This document shows, piece by piece, positions 1 to 12,795 of a stretch of DNA of 64,000 bases. A program made the position numbers and the translations under genes. Origin of the DNA: Antitrichia curtipendula (lineage: Eukaryota > Streptophyta > Bryopsida > Hypnales > Leucodontaceae); contig OX579637.1 of NCBI GenBank assembly GCA_951230915.1, forward strand, positions 23,932,001-23,996,000, read 5' to 3'. The first letter of the stretch is position 1; every line of letters begins with the position of its first letter. Under the pieces are notes generated by a model that saw only the letters and a program-made list of their open reading frames with translations, was not told where the DNA came from and did no database searches.

Positions 1-1130
1 ATCGGCGGGTAGTTCAAAGTCAGATAGTGGAATTGGGAAAAAAAAATCGTTTGCAATATGAAAACATCAATTTAAAGCAGTGAAAATCTCTGGAAAAATC
101 TATTTAAAGTAACAAATAGAGAAGAAAACCAAGGCTCAATACTTTAAAAAATGTTTCAGTATGGGAATTGAAGAGAAATAGTTAGAGGTAAAGTTTATAA
201 AATATCATGAACATTGTCGAGGACAAGTCAATGCCCCACTTGGTAAAACATCTCCAATTTTAGGACCAAAATGTCTTTACACTATTTCCTAGAGATATTA
301 AAAAATGGTTGTGTCCAATTTAGAACCTCCTACCTTAGTTTTTTGCAGAAAAAAAGGCTTTGGCCCATTACGGGTAAGAATTTAAAAATTTATTATAATA
401 CATGCTTGATTATCCAACCCATTCAAATCCAGATTAATAAAGACTTATTATTAGTATTATTAGTTTGCCCATGGTGACTGACCGGAGCACTCGGTGATTG
501 ACCGAAAGCTCCAGCCCGTGGTGACTGACCGGACTGACTACCTGAACATATCGGAGGGCAAGAATCTATTTTATCTCTTTTTACTTAAAATTTAAAAAAA
601 AATAGAGATAGCTTTAAGTGTATCCCACACTAACTGTGGATTGAGAATTTAAAGGCACTCAACAGCCAGTGAGCCAATTAGCCAGAGCGTTAGAGTTGCT
701 ACTCAAAGCTAAGCGGCGTTTAGGGTGGAAGCAACTTATTCTTCTCGTAGCAAACAATCACAATTTGAGGTACGTATCACAATTTGAGGGTCTTCACTGA
801 TTCCAATTACATTGATGCCAGATAGAGTTAGGATTTTTTGCAAACGATTGCATATTCTTGTTGTGCTGGTGGTGTCGAAGGTTGAAGAAATTGTCGTGCT
901 GGTCGTATCGATAGTTGTGTGAATCGTGAGCACCCGCCTCGCATGTTGTCCGTGATCGCCTGCAAATGTTGTAGGGTGTGCGCTAGGCTTGAGCCGAGTG
1001 ACCAAAATTCTCTAGAATTCCTCGAGATACAAAATGCAAAAACTCCCAAGTCGCTGGCAGCTCGCGATGGCAACCCTCCACCATTAAATGTTGGTCTTCT
1101 GAAGTATCGAACTAGTCTTCCTCGGCACCG
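1..1130. other. Non-coding start of window
   Basis: I see no convincing gene here. Around 474-545 the words GTGACTGACCGGA and TGATTGACCGAAAG recur in a short, poorly ordered cluster. The ORFs overlapping 736-1406 lie partly inside a nucleotide repeat and have no recognisable protein features. Confidence 0.5.
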
Positions 1131-2300
1131 AGCAATGCATTCAGAGGCTTTTTGGTCTGGAACAATACTCCGGCCTTGGACCAGCTCACGGACCAGCTCA
1201 CGTTTAGCAATCAGTTCGAGATTGACGAGATTGAGACTGGTCCATCGCTGGCCATGGTTCTTGTGATCTCTCGGCAAATTCTTGACGTATTAGAAGGATC
1301 CTCCTCGGCACCGAGAAACCAACCTGGAGGCATTCGGGATTGTTATGAACGTGTGTGGGAGAAGCTACAGGGACTAGCCATTTGGAGGCGTACGAGATTA
1401 ATATGAACTAGCTCGTTACACACAAGCTCGCTACGGACCAGCTCACAAAACCCCTTGTTATCGATGAAGCTGATCCAGCTTTACTGGCGGTGGAGATTTT
1501 GACAAGGGTCCCCACAGTCATCCTCGGCAGCGAGGAGGCCTTCCGGAGATCTTCGGCATTGTGTTTATCCGCTTTCCAATATCATGTTTTGGATTTCTTG
1601 AGGTGGCCGACCTTAGCAAGTTGCTCACCGTGAGCTGGTCTGTAACTTCATTTGAATGGGGTCCCTTTAGTCGACCTCGGCACCGAGGAACGCATTCAGA
1701 GGCTTTTTGGTTTGTGACAATACTCTGGCCTTGGCACTTTCGAAAACAGATGCATCATAATCCAGAGTGAGTGGTTCTGATTTGCATCGAATGGGTGGAA
1801 GCCGGGGAGGTAGCCATGATATGCTCGCTATGGACTAGCTCACAGACCAGCTCACGATTAGCAATCAGTTCGAGATTGATGAGATTGAGACTGGTCCATC
1901 ACTAGCCCATGATTCTTGTGATCTCTTGACGAATTCTTGACGTATCAGAAAGATCTTCCTCGGCACTGAGGAACCAACCTGGAGGTGTTAGGGATTGTTA
2001 TGAACGAGTGTCGGGGAAGCTACTGGGACCAACCATTCGGAGGCGTACGAGGTTAATACAAACTAGCTCGTTACGCACAAGCTCGCTAAAGACTAACTCA
2101 CGGACCAGCTCACAAAACCCCTTGTTACCGATGAAGCTGATCCAGCTTTACTGGCGGTGGAGATTTCGGCAAGGGTCCCCACAGTCATCCTCGGCAGCGA
2201 GGAGGCCTTCCAGAGGTCTTCGGCATTGTGTTTACCTGCTTTTCAATACCATAATCTGGATTTCTTGAAGTAGCTGACCGTAGCAAGTTACTCACAGTGA
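1130..2300. repeat. Direct duplication of a roughly 0.65-kb unit
   Basis: Two diverged copies lie head to tail. Matching anchors include ATTCAGAGGCTTTTTGGT (1139 and 1692), GCAATCAGTTCGAGATTGA (about 1208 and 1861), AAAACCCCTTGTTA (about 1447 and 2114) and TCCTCGGCAGCGAGGAGGCC (about 1520 and 2186). The offset changes from about 553 to 667, so roughly 110 bases were gained or lost near the start. Both copies contain GAGCTGGTC / GACCAGCTCAC words and short CCTCGGCACCGAGG palindromes. No protein is supported; the unit looks like transposon or intergenic sequence. Confidence 0.75.
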
Positions 2301-2864
2301 GCTGGTCTATAGTTGTTTTAAATTCTAAAGCTAGCAAGGGTCCGTGAGCTGGTCCATAGCTTCACTCAGAAGGGGTCCCTTTAGTCGACCTCGGCAGCAA
2401 AGAGGCCATTTTGAGGTCTTTGGCATCGTGTATACCTGTTGATTCTGAAGTTCTTGATTTCATGAGTTGGTTTAAGGTCGCAATTTGCTTATTGGAAATT
2501 GTTTGGGAGATTTGCAAAGCCCTCTTGGGAACCAAGGAGGCTTGATGAGGGTTACTGTTATCATGGTGGAACTTGAAACCTGGTCTTTGAAAGTCAGCAG
2601 ACGCCCACCCCAATTGCAATGTTGTTGTTTCTTTTTGTGGATGTCTTTGCAGTCCTATTCGGCTCCAAGTAGACTTTTCCATGTTGATATTGTCTGTGTG
2701 ATTCAATGGTGATGATACCTCATGGCCGCTTGTCACGGCTTAATCAATGAAGACGCACTTTTCAACTCTTTGATATATTATCATCATTGTATCCTAATAT
2801 GAATTGAGTGATACTTGTTATATAGGTATTTAATCATTAACGTTGATATTTGGATATTTTGTAG

Positions 2865-4343
2865 ATGGGAGTTGATGAAGTTGTTGCATGTGTATCTCTT
2901 TCTTTCGACGATGATTATGAGGTAAGCTTCCGTCTGTTATATGTCAGCTTGAGTTAAAGAAAAGTCGGTGAAATATTTGTGTTTTAATTGGTTGCTTTGA
3001 TACATTTGGCAGATGGATGTTGGGAACAAGGAGCATGAGTTTGTGCCACTACAAAATGTCGTGGATGACAGTGCATTGCAGCTTGAGACGATTTAGAGTA
3101 TCGGAGACGAGGGCGATGGAGTCAAAGGTGATGTGATGTCTGAAGAACTCCGACAAGACGATTTAGTGGAATCTCAGGGCTTGCTAACTGAGGGCGATGG
3201 AACTATAACAAAAAATGAGGAGAGTTTGACAAACGACATGATGGTTAGACTCAGCACTGATGAGGCAAAGAATGCCTTCCAGGTGAAGGAGAAGCTGGAT
3301 TCCATTTCTATAATCCAAGAATTGCGGTTCAAGCCAGTCAATTCCTCTCGCTTCAAAATTCCACTTTGTAGATTGATTCCGTTGCCGCTAGTCCGACCAC
3401 TTCTCCACTTTGATGTTAGGCGTTTAGAAGCAGAGTTTGTCCATGGCTATCGCAAAGGGGATAGGGTGTTCTACGTATCCATATCAAATGATACTGAGAA
3501 ATCTCAGCTTATTACTAAAGAAATTATGGGGAGTTGGGACATGCATTGGTTTAAAGAGAACGAAGCATTTGAAAGGCAATTAACTGAGAATGTCCACTTG
3601 TCTTCCCTTTCGGGCCATATGTTCTTTATTTGGGATGGGAACCATGGGTTCTAAGCCTAGAGTAAATATATCTCACGTTTGCAATCAGATGAGGTAGAAT
3701 GGCATTTTTTGGTGGACTCTATACTCTTCACATCCAAGGGCAGTACTAACATTCTTCTGAATGCAATGAATGTCGTAAACAGGTATGTATATATGAATTA
3801 TCTTCTAGGTTGAGTTTGTAGAATCATTTTTGAGTGATCCTTTAACTACTTTGGATTATTTTTTAGGTCCTCAAAGAATGTGCATGTCAAAACAAACCTT
3901 ATACATAAACTGCATTGCATAAGTTCGTATGGGGTTTTGAGGTTACCTGATTTCAAAGAGTTACTCACAACGGATGAGTACAAAGCATGTGAGACTCAAC
4001 CAAAACCATACCCATGGTATCCATTGACTTTGAATGTCTTCATCAAATTCTTGAATCGGGTAAGACTTGTTTTCACGCCAATATGTTATATTGAAGTTTC
4101 GTCCATCATTCATGGAGTGCAATCTTATTTGTGACGTGATATGTGTAGCAAGATGTCTCCGCCGCTACGGATGAAGCCACTAGAGTGTACATGGAGAAGA
4201 CAGCAAAGGCAGACAGTATTGCTTGTGGCATACACGATGCAATAGAAAGTGCCTCATAAGCAAGAGTGAAATTCTATTGATCAAAGTTTGAGAAAATGAT
4301 AAGCGTGGTAAATCCCAAGCATAGTCCCAAGTTCTTGGAAGCG
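2865..4343 (+). pseudogene. Truncated, decayed copy of the ParB-like gene at 56707-50108
   Basis: Four exons with good splice signals can be drawn: 2865-2921, 3013-3782, 3867-4059 and 4149-4343. Their translation matches the ParB-like part of the minus-strand gene (for example RFKIPLCRLIPLPLVRP, FIWDGNH, KPYPWYPLT and QDVSAATDEA). The exons 3867-4059 (193 nt) and 4149-4343 (195 nt) have exactly the lengths of exons 4 and 5 of the other copy, so this is a genomic duplicate, not a retrocopy. It is dead: in-frame stops at 3096-3098 (TAG), two just after WDGNHGF near 3652-3660 (TAA, TAG), and two in the last exon (TAA near 4256, TGA near 4278). Exons equivalent to 6-13, including the methyltransferase-like part, are missing. 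It ends about 200 bases before an opposing transposase-like gene. Confidence 0.85.
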
Positions 4344-4567
4344 GTAAGCAATTTATATTTTCCTCATTCTCACTTAATTTATTTTGAAGTTGTAGTCATG
4401 GTGAATATGCACTCTATGCACCTCTATTACTCTTCATGGAAGTGGGAGTTTCTTCTCTACAGGAAGAATTAAAATATTTAAAAGGATGCTGTTGTAGTAT
4501 ATTTTAGAAACTCCTAGCTTTATATCATACTCTATATTTGATCCATGAAATTAATATTGTTCGGACT

Positions 4568-6549
4568 TTATTCTAAATGATATAATTTAGAAAATGAAGT
4601 CAAGTCTCTTTTACGATGTAATAACTTCAAAAAATTCAAAAAATTGAATAAGTTATTGTCTATTAACCAATGAGTCCTTATATATAATAATGCTATAAAA
4701 GCCTTGAAATCGGGCACTTCTTCAATAAGGTAAGGGATAGTAGGGACGGAATCCACATCCATGAATGACTTCATTAGCGATGGTAATGTCGGGAAGTTCT
4801 CCTTCTTCAAATCCATACCCCATCTTCCAAATAGTGCATCAATATTGTCATGCGTATGACCCACAATCATGAAGTTCACATAGATTTCTTGGAAGATCTT
4901 GTTTACAACAATTAGAGACCAAAAACAGAAAACATATCTATTCTTATTGTCTCCAGTGGCATTATCCATTTGCATGTTTAAAATGGGCGGTAGCCAATGG
5001 CTAGAGTTAAGGTATTTGGCGGCGGCGGTAACAACCCATAGCACATGTCCGTACCCTCTAGCACGGCCTTAAATAAATTTGTAGACTTCGAATTCGTGAC
5101 CAACTCCTGAGAAGAAGACTTTGGTGCTAACTCTAAATCTTGCAACAACTTTGCCATTGAACCAATGGTATAGTTGGAGTCATGCGAGAAGACATCCAAG
5201 CCATAATGTGCATAGCGCACATCTGCATGACCATGCGCGATCATGCCCGTCACAAAAACGGGTAGCTTCATCAGGCCATTAAGTTCTTTACTCTTGTGAA
5301 AAAAGACCGGACAAGCGGTTTTTGCGTGATCCATCTTGTCATGTATGATTGTAACACATTCATGCGGAGAGTTGAATGACAAATCTCGGTTAATGTAATA
5401 CACATCCCTGTGGGCGTAAGCAATGGTGAGATGCTTATTCAACCTCCTACACCACTTCATAGCAGTTTGGGATCCACTTATAGCACCCTTGATGAGCTCA
5501 TTATATTTGTCATAAGTAGCGCACCGAGCAAAATTATCTCCTGGCTTCTTCACATCATACTTTGGGAACTTGGTTGATCTAATCTTGCTGAAGTTCGAAG
5601 TTGAAATCCCATTCAATCCAAAAGCCGCATTGGTTTCATTGAGTCTCTTCAACTAATCCTTCCATTGAAATGAGGCCGGAAGAATCTTGGACACAATCTT
5701 GTCACCTGCCTTCAAAGTCCGTGTACAATGTGACATGTAATCGGCCTCCTTATCTAGGATGCACTTCAAGGAAGATGTGGCTTGTTTGGTATTCTCTCTA
5801 GGCTTCAGTAGTCCCGTATTACTGTGATCCCTTGCTTCTCGTTCATCCTTCATGTATTTTAAGTAACGATAGAATGTAGACTCAGCAACCCCCGCAATAT
5901 GCATCCATACGCGCAAACACACATTTATCTCTTCAATTGTCACCATCTTTCCTCGGCGTGCACCTTCATGAATATGTCTGTGCACATCAGTCTTCATGAA
6001 AGCTCTATGCTTGAAAGTAGAATTTCGATACATGCGTTCTCAAAAAGCTCGAATTTTTTCCCTAGGAAACGGCTGAATACAATTCTTACTGCAACACACT
6101 TTGCTAGACACCAAGTTAATTGACTCCTGGGTTAGGAGGTCTTTTGTTTTGACAGCAGTCTCACGAGGTGGGTTTCTAATGACACTTGCATATGGTCTTG
6201 CAGATGTTGCAGAAGGCGGGTTTAGAAGTGATGCTTGTAGGCGGTTGAAACTGTCCCTAGCCTCATGATCGTGCAGACTTGCTCCACGATAATGAACCAG
6301 TTGAATAGGCCAAGCTAGCAATGAGTAAACACGTTTCTCTGGAAGGTCCACACCAGAATGTGACACTGAAATGTGCACTGATACATGAGTGTCACCGAGA
6401 GGCCCACTGGCACCAAGAACGAGATCAGAGTTCACGTTGTGGCAAGTACCTTCACCAACAAGTACGCCCTCAGCATTATACAGCTTAATACACTTTGTAT
6501 TCCACAGCCGACGCATAATGTCTTCACACTCAGGAACGCCATCATTCAT
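4568..6549 (-). pseudogene. Degraded transposase-like protein (DNKN / VGHTHDNID motif)
   Basis: Four adjoining open pieces read as one protein interrupted by stops: TGA at about 6034-6036 (after KIRAF), TAG at 5653-5655 (after QWKD), and a frameshift near 4985. The C-terminal piece holds QMDNATGDNKNRYVFCFWSL, then VNFMIVGHTHDNIDALFGRW. I know this pairing of an Asp-containing Gly-x-Asn-Lys-Asn segment with HTHDxID from a transposon-like family that is widespread in invertebrates and early plants, whose formal name I cannot give. The N-terminal part has SVHISVSHSG and a helix-rich stretch ending RGKMVTIEEINVCLRVW, possibly DNA binding. The frameshift lies at a GGG run (+ strand 4985-4987), where one more base would join LPPPPNT... 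to ILNMQMDN. Family assignment is inference. Confidence 0.6.
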
Positions 6550-6842
6550 TTGCTAAAGAACCTAGCAATAAGTCCATGTCTGTGGCTGGATCCCCAATAG
6601 AATTCATGACACCTGAACAACATAGTAAACTAATGCAGTTTCCAGGCTCTTAAAGAACATAAACCATAACCGTCACGTCATTTCTCTCAATTAGTTCTCA
6701 AATGTTGTTGATCACATATTCATCATGAATTATGTGCAATTATTAGAAGTCATAAATTGCAATTCAAATTCAAGAGATGTAAAGGACGTATGCACCATAG
6801 CACGACTATGGCCAATGTGCAATTCAGTGATTATTCAAGTAC

Positions 6843-7585
6843 ATATTCTTTTTAGCGCGACTAGCGCTAGATTGCAATCAAGTGATCATCTATAGAAGCC
6901 ATAAGCATTTTAGCGCAACTAGCGCTAAAGTGCAATTGGGTCATATTACATAGACAGCATATAAAGTTTACCCCAACTATCGCCAAAGTGAAATAAGTTC
7001 ATTTTACTTAGAGTTTATATGCACTTCAGCGCTAGTCGCGCTAGAGTGCGATAAGATGATCTTCAATGGAAAGAACCTGTAATTTAGCGCGACTAGCGCT
7101 GAAGTGCAGCTGGGTCATTTTATAATGAATGCATATGCAGTTCAGCGCGACTCGCGCTAAAGTGTAATCCACTGATTTTACAAATATTGAATATGCACAT
7201 TAGCGCTAGTCGCGCTAAAGTGCAATTGGGTCATTTGCTGTGAATGTATATATATATTATAGCAACTAGCGCTAAAGTGCAACCCGTTGACTTTACATAT
7301 ATGACATATGCACTTTAGCACAACTAGCGCTAAAGTACAATCGACTCATTTTACAGTGTATGCATATGCATTTTAGCACAACTAGCGCTAAATGGCAACT
7401 TGTTGGTTGTACATATATTGATTATGCACTTTAGTGCTTTTCGCGTTAAAGTGCAATGGTGTCATTTTACAGGGCATGCATGTTCATTTTAGCGCGACTA
7501 GCACTAAATGGCAGCCCGTTAATTTTATATACATGGCATATGCACTTTAGCGTGACTAGCGCTACAGTGCAATCGGACGCCTCTA
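6843..7585. repeat. Tandem array, 58-bp unit, about 13 copies, palindromic core
   Basis: The core TTTAGCGCGACTAGCGCTAAA, or a variant, starts near 6852, 6911, 6969, 7027, 7085, 7143, 7201, 7258, 7316, 7374, 7432, 7490 and 7548, a spacing of 57-59 bases. Its outer arms GCACTTTAGCGC / GCGCTAAAGTGC are reverse complements around a five-base centre. Some units carry the mirror form (AGCGCTAGTCGCGCTA). The spacer contains CATTTTACA and TATGCA words. Units differ by scattered point changes, so the array is not recent. It lies just upstream (relative to its strand) of the minus-strand transposase-like gene. Confidence 0.93.
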
Positions 7586-8719
7586 TATACAAGATGTCTA
7601 AGTCACAACATTCAAGAATAAACCCTTCAAGTGCTCAACAATCTTGTATTGTTCGAAACTAACTCATATTCCAATAGTAAACATTACTATATTTAGTAAT
7701 TCCAAAAATTAAAGCATCACTCTCAAACAGTATCATACGTTGGTCATTATAATTTGGGTAACAACCTTACGTAATGAAAATCTAGTGCATTGGATGAGAC
7801 AAAACATGAAATGCATACTTGACAAGTGAATACCTATGCATTCAGTTGCCCTTGTGAAGCAAATGAAAATTCATGTAAACTTCCTTCAAGTTTGTGATTC
7901 AAGTTTCAATACTGATTGAGAAGGTACAAGTACATTACCCGAAACAGAATGAGATGAAGAACCTCCTCAAAGAAGGAAGCGGACACAAACTACATGGTTG
8001 TGATGCGATATTGAAGAGAAACTCTTGAATTCTCCACAGAAAATAACAATGCAAGTACAACACGCACACAAAAAGAGCAACGCGCACAGAAATCGACTTG
8101 GTTGAAGAGAAAGGTGGAAGGAGATGGCTGCATCTTGGTTGACAATACACACTAGAATTCTTGGCGGTAACAAAATTGCACTAACCCATTCCATAATTTT
8201 GAAATCTACGCTTCTAATTTCAGAAGCCCCGGGATTCCTCATGCCTAGAACAGTTGTAAACTATGAAGCGCCATCTAATTCTAGAATAAACCACAAGCTT
8301 CACGGATGCTATGGGTGAGTAACTTTTCAAAGATTCCCTCAATTAAAGCTTGTTGACTTCTATCTATTGACGTGTCCTCTTACAACTAGAAAAATGTCAT
8401 CAACGCTAGGTAGAATTCTAATTTATAGCCTTATCCTAATTTATTCGCCTTTTCCACACTTCTTTTTTGGAATACTTAATTAGCACACAATACATACTTT
8501 TGCTTATATTAAGTAGATTCTCGCTTTGTTGGAATGTCATTGGGCTCTTTTCAAAGTCGATTTGTTTTTTCACTTGTATACGTCAAGGAAATTCAGGGAA
8601 ATTTTTTTTCCTTTAATAGTAAAAAAATATTTTACAAATCGAAATATGACTCTAATTAATTATTTTTTATAATACTCGAATTCTACTTTACCGTCGATTT
8701 AAGTTCTGGAAGTTCAGAG

Positions 8720-8767
8720 TGAGGGCTTAGGGTTTAGGGTTAGGATTTAGGATTTAGGATTTAGGGT
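8720..8767. repeat. Interstitial telomere-like tract
   Basis: Degenerate TTTAGGG-type units run together (GGGTTTAGGGTTAGG, then GATTTAGGATTTAGG). It is far too short and too deep in unique sequence to be a chromosome end. It supports an Arabidopsis-type telomere repeat in this genome. Confidence 0.7.
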
Positions 8768-10582
8768 ACTAATAATCCATGACAATATTAAAAGTGAGGT
8801 CTAATCCATCACGTGCCATTGAAAATTAGGAGTGATTGTTTATTGTTCTTTCGAGGTTGACGTGTAGGAAAAAAAATGCCACCACATGGAGAAGCAAATC
8901 CACGCATGAAGTTCAAAATTTTTCTAGGTCAAGTTTGTGCGATTATAATTTAAATTTTCTGGAGACATCAAATTTAACAAGTGCAGAATAAATTGGGAGT
9001 ACTTTTTCGTTGTATTTTAAAGACACTTGTTTAGAATAGAATATAATTAATCACGTACACCAAAATAATGAATAAATTATTTTCAAACTCACTATTACAA
9101 ACATTCACACACACTTGGATTCTATATTTTCATGAATTGTAAGTAGTAATATTCTTAAAACTTCTTCCGGTATTTTCATCATACATTTCATGATCAAATA
9201 TATGAACTCTTAATACTCAATCAAATAAAGTATAGCAAATAAGTGACTTTTCTTTCATATTGCAATTGAAATTGTGAAAAAACATTTAAATTTGTAACAT
9301 CATGAATTTAACTATTTTAAATGTTTACAATTTGATGTGGCCTCTTCTTCATACATTAAACTATGAAGTCCATGAATTTTTAAGATCATAACCTTTAAAG
9401 TAATGAAAATGAATAAATTCATTTCAAACTCCCTCATAGAAATACAAATTCATAGAATATCTACAAAACAACATAAAAAAAATCTACACATAAGATAGAG
9501 AACTAACACAATAACCATCAATATAGGACAAATAAATGAAAAATCACAATTTGGTGTACTTCCATGTGTTGCGTGTATTTAATGTTTAAAATCTAATCCC
9601 TTAAAGAACCGAGGACTTTGAACAATATACAAATGTGTTCTAAAGAAATGTAAAAAAACTTTCTTGAAGTTTGCATCAAAAAAGACCACTTGAAGAATAA
9701 TGAAAAAAACACCTGTATATGGTTAGAAATTTGAAACTATTTTTAGATATGATTCAAATGAATTTTGAAGAGTTATCTTGAAAAAGGTTTTAAGAATATA
9801 ATTTCTACCTCCAGCATTGAAAATTTCTATAACTAGTCTAATTTTTTTGGTAAATTGATTGGTGGAAATAGACATACATTTTAGAAATGTCAAAATAAAC
9901 ACCTTTTTGAAATAGTTTAGGGTTCAGTACTAATTAAATACTAAACACTTTGTAATATATTCTTTTAATTTTTGTCCAATACTAGTGATGTTTGATTTGA
10001 ACATATTTACAAATTCATTGAAAGGCAATCCAAACTACTTTGCATAGAAAATATTAGAATTCGATTTAAGAATTTTTTAATCAACTATTCCCATTCCAAA
10101 ATTAGGCAATGACAAAAAATGATTCATTGAATCTTTAGGGATGAAAGCCCAATTCCTAAAAAAGTAGCATGAATATACTGTGAAGTTTGAATCGAGAACA
10201 TTTACTTCTATGAGAGCTTTAGAAATGGGAGGAAAAAAAAATGTACAATTTGCAAAGTACATGAACACTTGAAATCCATGAGGAAACTAATTTTATGCTA
10301 CTTACAGGCAATTGTTTACAAAAACCAACTTCTTCTTTGACATACCATGTGCTGTAGTTTAAGAATTTCAAAGCACAAAATACATGAAACAAATTAATAA
10401 AATGAAAACAAAAAATATGTAGAAGTTGCAAATACAAAAAATTTTGAGAACTCATGCAAAAACCTAATTGTTGCTACTTTAAGTAGGCCTTTTCCTACAC
10501 AAAATAACTTGCATTCCATAGAAACCATGTTAGTATTGTACTGAAGAAATTAGAACCATCCCCAATAAACACAATGTAAATC

Positions 10583-10616
10583 CTAAACCCTAAACTCTAA
10601 ACCCTAACCCCTTAAT
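10583..10616. repeat. Interstitial telomere-like tract (CCCTAAA orientation)
   Basis: CCTAAACCCTAAACTCTAAACC-type units, about four imperfect copies, in AT-rich spacer. Confidence 0.65.
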
Positions 10617-12033
10617 CTAATACTTTGAATTTTGATGAAATATTTTTTCCATTGTAATCCATTTTAATTCTATTTTCTAATAGTACCATTGCCCTTATAT
10701 ATTTAAAGTCAAGTTTTAGAGGTAAAAATGAATAAACATAAATTCCTATGTACAAATAAATTATGTTTTCTTAAGACTTTGTGTGCTACTTTTTTCAAGT
10801 CTATGAAATCATATGATTATTTTGCAGTTATTTGAATTATTTGAATTACTTCAACAATAGAGCCTATTGTTGCTGACTAAAAACTCCGAATAAACTATGA
10901 GACATGTCTTATTCTAGAAGATTTAGGGTTGAAATCAATAGGAGTCTTTATTTAATACATTGATTTTTTAGTTATCCTTGAAGGGATAGGAAATACCCTT
11001 TGTTCTACTAAAATTGTGAAGATGCATTATAAAAAACAACTCAATTATAAGAATGATTTAATAACGATTCTCAAACAATAGTAGTAAAATATGAATTGTG
11101 CATCGTACGCAAATGGTTAGATCAAGTAGACCTTTAACCAATATTTTTCAATCATTTTTTAACAACAAAATTATAATAATATATTAAAGTTTAAATATTT
11201 GTGATTTCCATACAAAACTTTTGGTTGAATACAAAAATCCTACGTCTTTATCATAGGGATTTTTGATAAAGTGAAGATTAGTTTTTTATTAAATTCATTT
11301 TTAAGGGATAACACAACAATTTCACTATATCAAGAATGAGGTGTATCGATGTCTGGACTTTAGAAAAGTCCACAGACAACTCTAAACAAAAGAAAAGGAT
11401 TATGGTTTAGGTGTGAAGATGCAATTCCTTTTTGGTGGGAATAAATCTTCTTAATGGGCTTCAATAGGGACTCTCAATATCTGCGAAGGGTTTAAAGTTT
11501 CAGCTAATTACACATAATCATTAGAAAATGTTGTCTTTATTATTATTTTGCCTAGGATAAAAGCACACTACGGTTGTCCAAAATCGTTGTCATCGAAGAA
11601 TTTCTGCACAGAATGAAAGTTTGGAGTCAATTTTCTTATAATTTTTTTTACTTAAAAAAAAATAAAAAAATAGATTGGAGTCTTATATCTTGCATATATT
11701 GATAATTGTATTATATACGGTGATTTTCATCTATTAATTTAATGTAAGGAGTACAAACATTAAAGGCTTGTACTGACACAAATTCAAGTTTAGCATGTTG
11801 TACTCTTTTTTGCTTAGTTGAAAGTTTCTTTTTTACAATTCAAAGAGAAGAATGCAATGCTCTAATGTTCAGGTACTTAGACTAGGCACTTAATTAGTGT
11901 TTTAGAATCTACATAAGAAAATAGCCTAGAAATGTATGATTTTAGTACAAGTGCAAAATTTTGACCTTAAATTTTTTTTTTTGAATTATTTTTTTGAAAA
12001 CCTAAAAGAACACATTGTGATTCACATGGGCCA

Positions 12034-12660
12034 TCATTTAGTTTTCATATAAATTTCATATTGGCTTAGAGTTTCTCTACTGGAGATTTGTGCTCCATTT
12101 TCCAGCTTGAAGCTGGTGGAAACCTTCTCGGTCTGCTTATCATACCTGGTTGTACAATTTGTACAGTTTGTACATAATGGACCAATAATCATCCGCCATG
12201 CCTTTTCTAAATCGGGCTTCACTTGCAAATTCCGGCACTTCGTGGAGCTTTTGCAGCGACATTCCTTCCTCTTCCAAATTTTAAAATAAATGTTCATGAA
12301 CTTTGGTGTCTTCATCGACGGAGTAGGTGCTGGATCTCGATGGCCAGCGTTGGAACCGCGCAAGCGCAAGCGTTTGCCGACGTTGTTTTCTCACTTGTTT
12401 TCTTGTAAACAACAATTTTGAACTTTGTGTTAGAGGGCGTGCTCCTTCAATATTTCTTCTGCATTGTTCTTTAGTTCTTCCGCAATAAACAGTCGCTGTA
12501 TAAGTTCACATTCACTCGTACAATCACTGGACAAGCAAACGGTTTCGAGTACATTCAGTACCTGTGCAGATACATTCGGTACATTTTCAGATAGGCGTTT
12601 ATCTTTTTGTATAGAAGTTCTTACAACATCGCGCAAGTGCTTGTACAACATTGCACAAGT
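12034..12660 (-). other. Possible minus-strand exon remnants
   Basis: Two short minus-strand ORFs are adjacent. One (12369-12034) is Cys/Lys-rich with CTNCTNCTTRYDK. The other (12651-12430) contains VLNVLETVCLSSDC and ends in a charged helix EELKNNAEEILKEHAL. The word LNxxxETV also occurs in the exon-like repeats near 24.6 and 29.0 kb. I cannot tie these to a known family, and no complete gene model is supported. Confidence 0.2.
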
Positions 12661-12795
12661 ACTTACAATGAGACCATAAGTTCATCTATACAACCACTTG
12701 TGCATTGTACAAGTTAAAGTTTATTATGTACTACTTTAGTATATATTGTACTCTCTTACGAAAGTTTTCTTTTTTGATTTGCGGTTTAGGGTACA

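Larger units (their letters stand above)
7600..12000. other. AT-rich gene-free spacer
   Basis: No ORF here has support beyond chance. The stretch is strongly AT-rich with long A/T runs. Two short telomere-like tracts are embedded (listed separately). Confidence 0.6.

Noticed and set aside
828..1277. 149-codon minus-strand ORF
   Set aside because: Partly overlaps the duplicated non-coding unit and competes with an equally open plus-strand ORF; the second copy of the unit does not keep the frame.
6843..7585. CRISPR-like array of short palindromic repeats
   Set aside because: Repeat plus spacer is a constant 58 bases, but the spacers are also related to each other, and the sequence is eukaryotic with no cas genes. 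It is a satellite.
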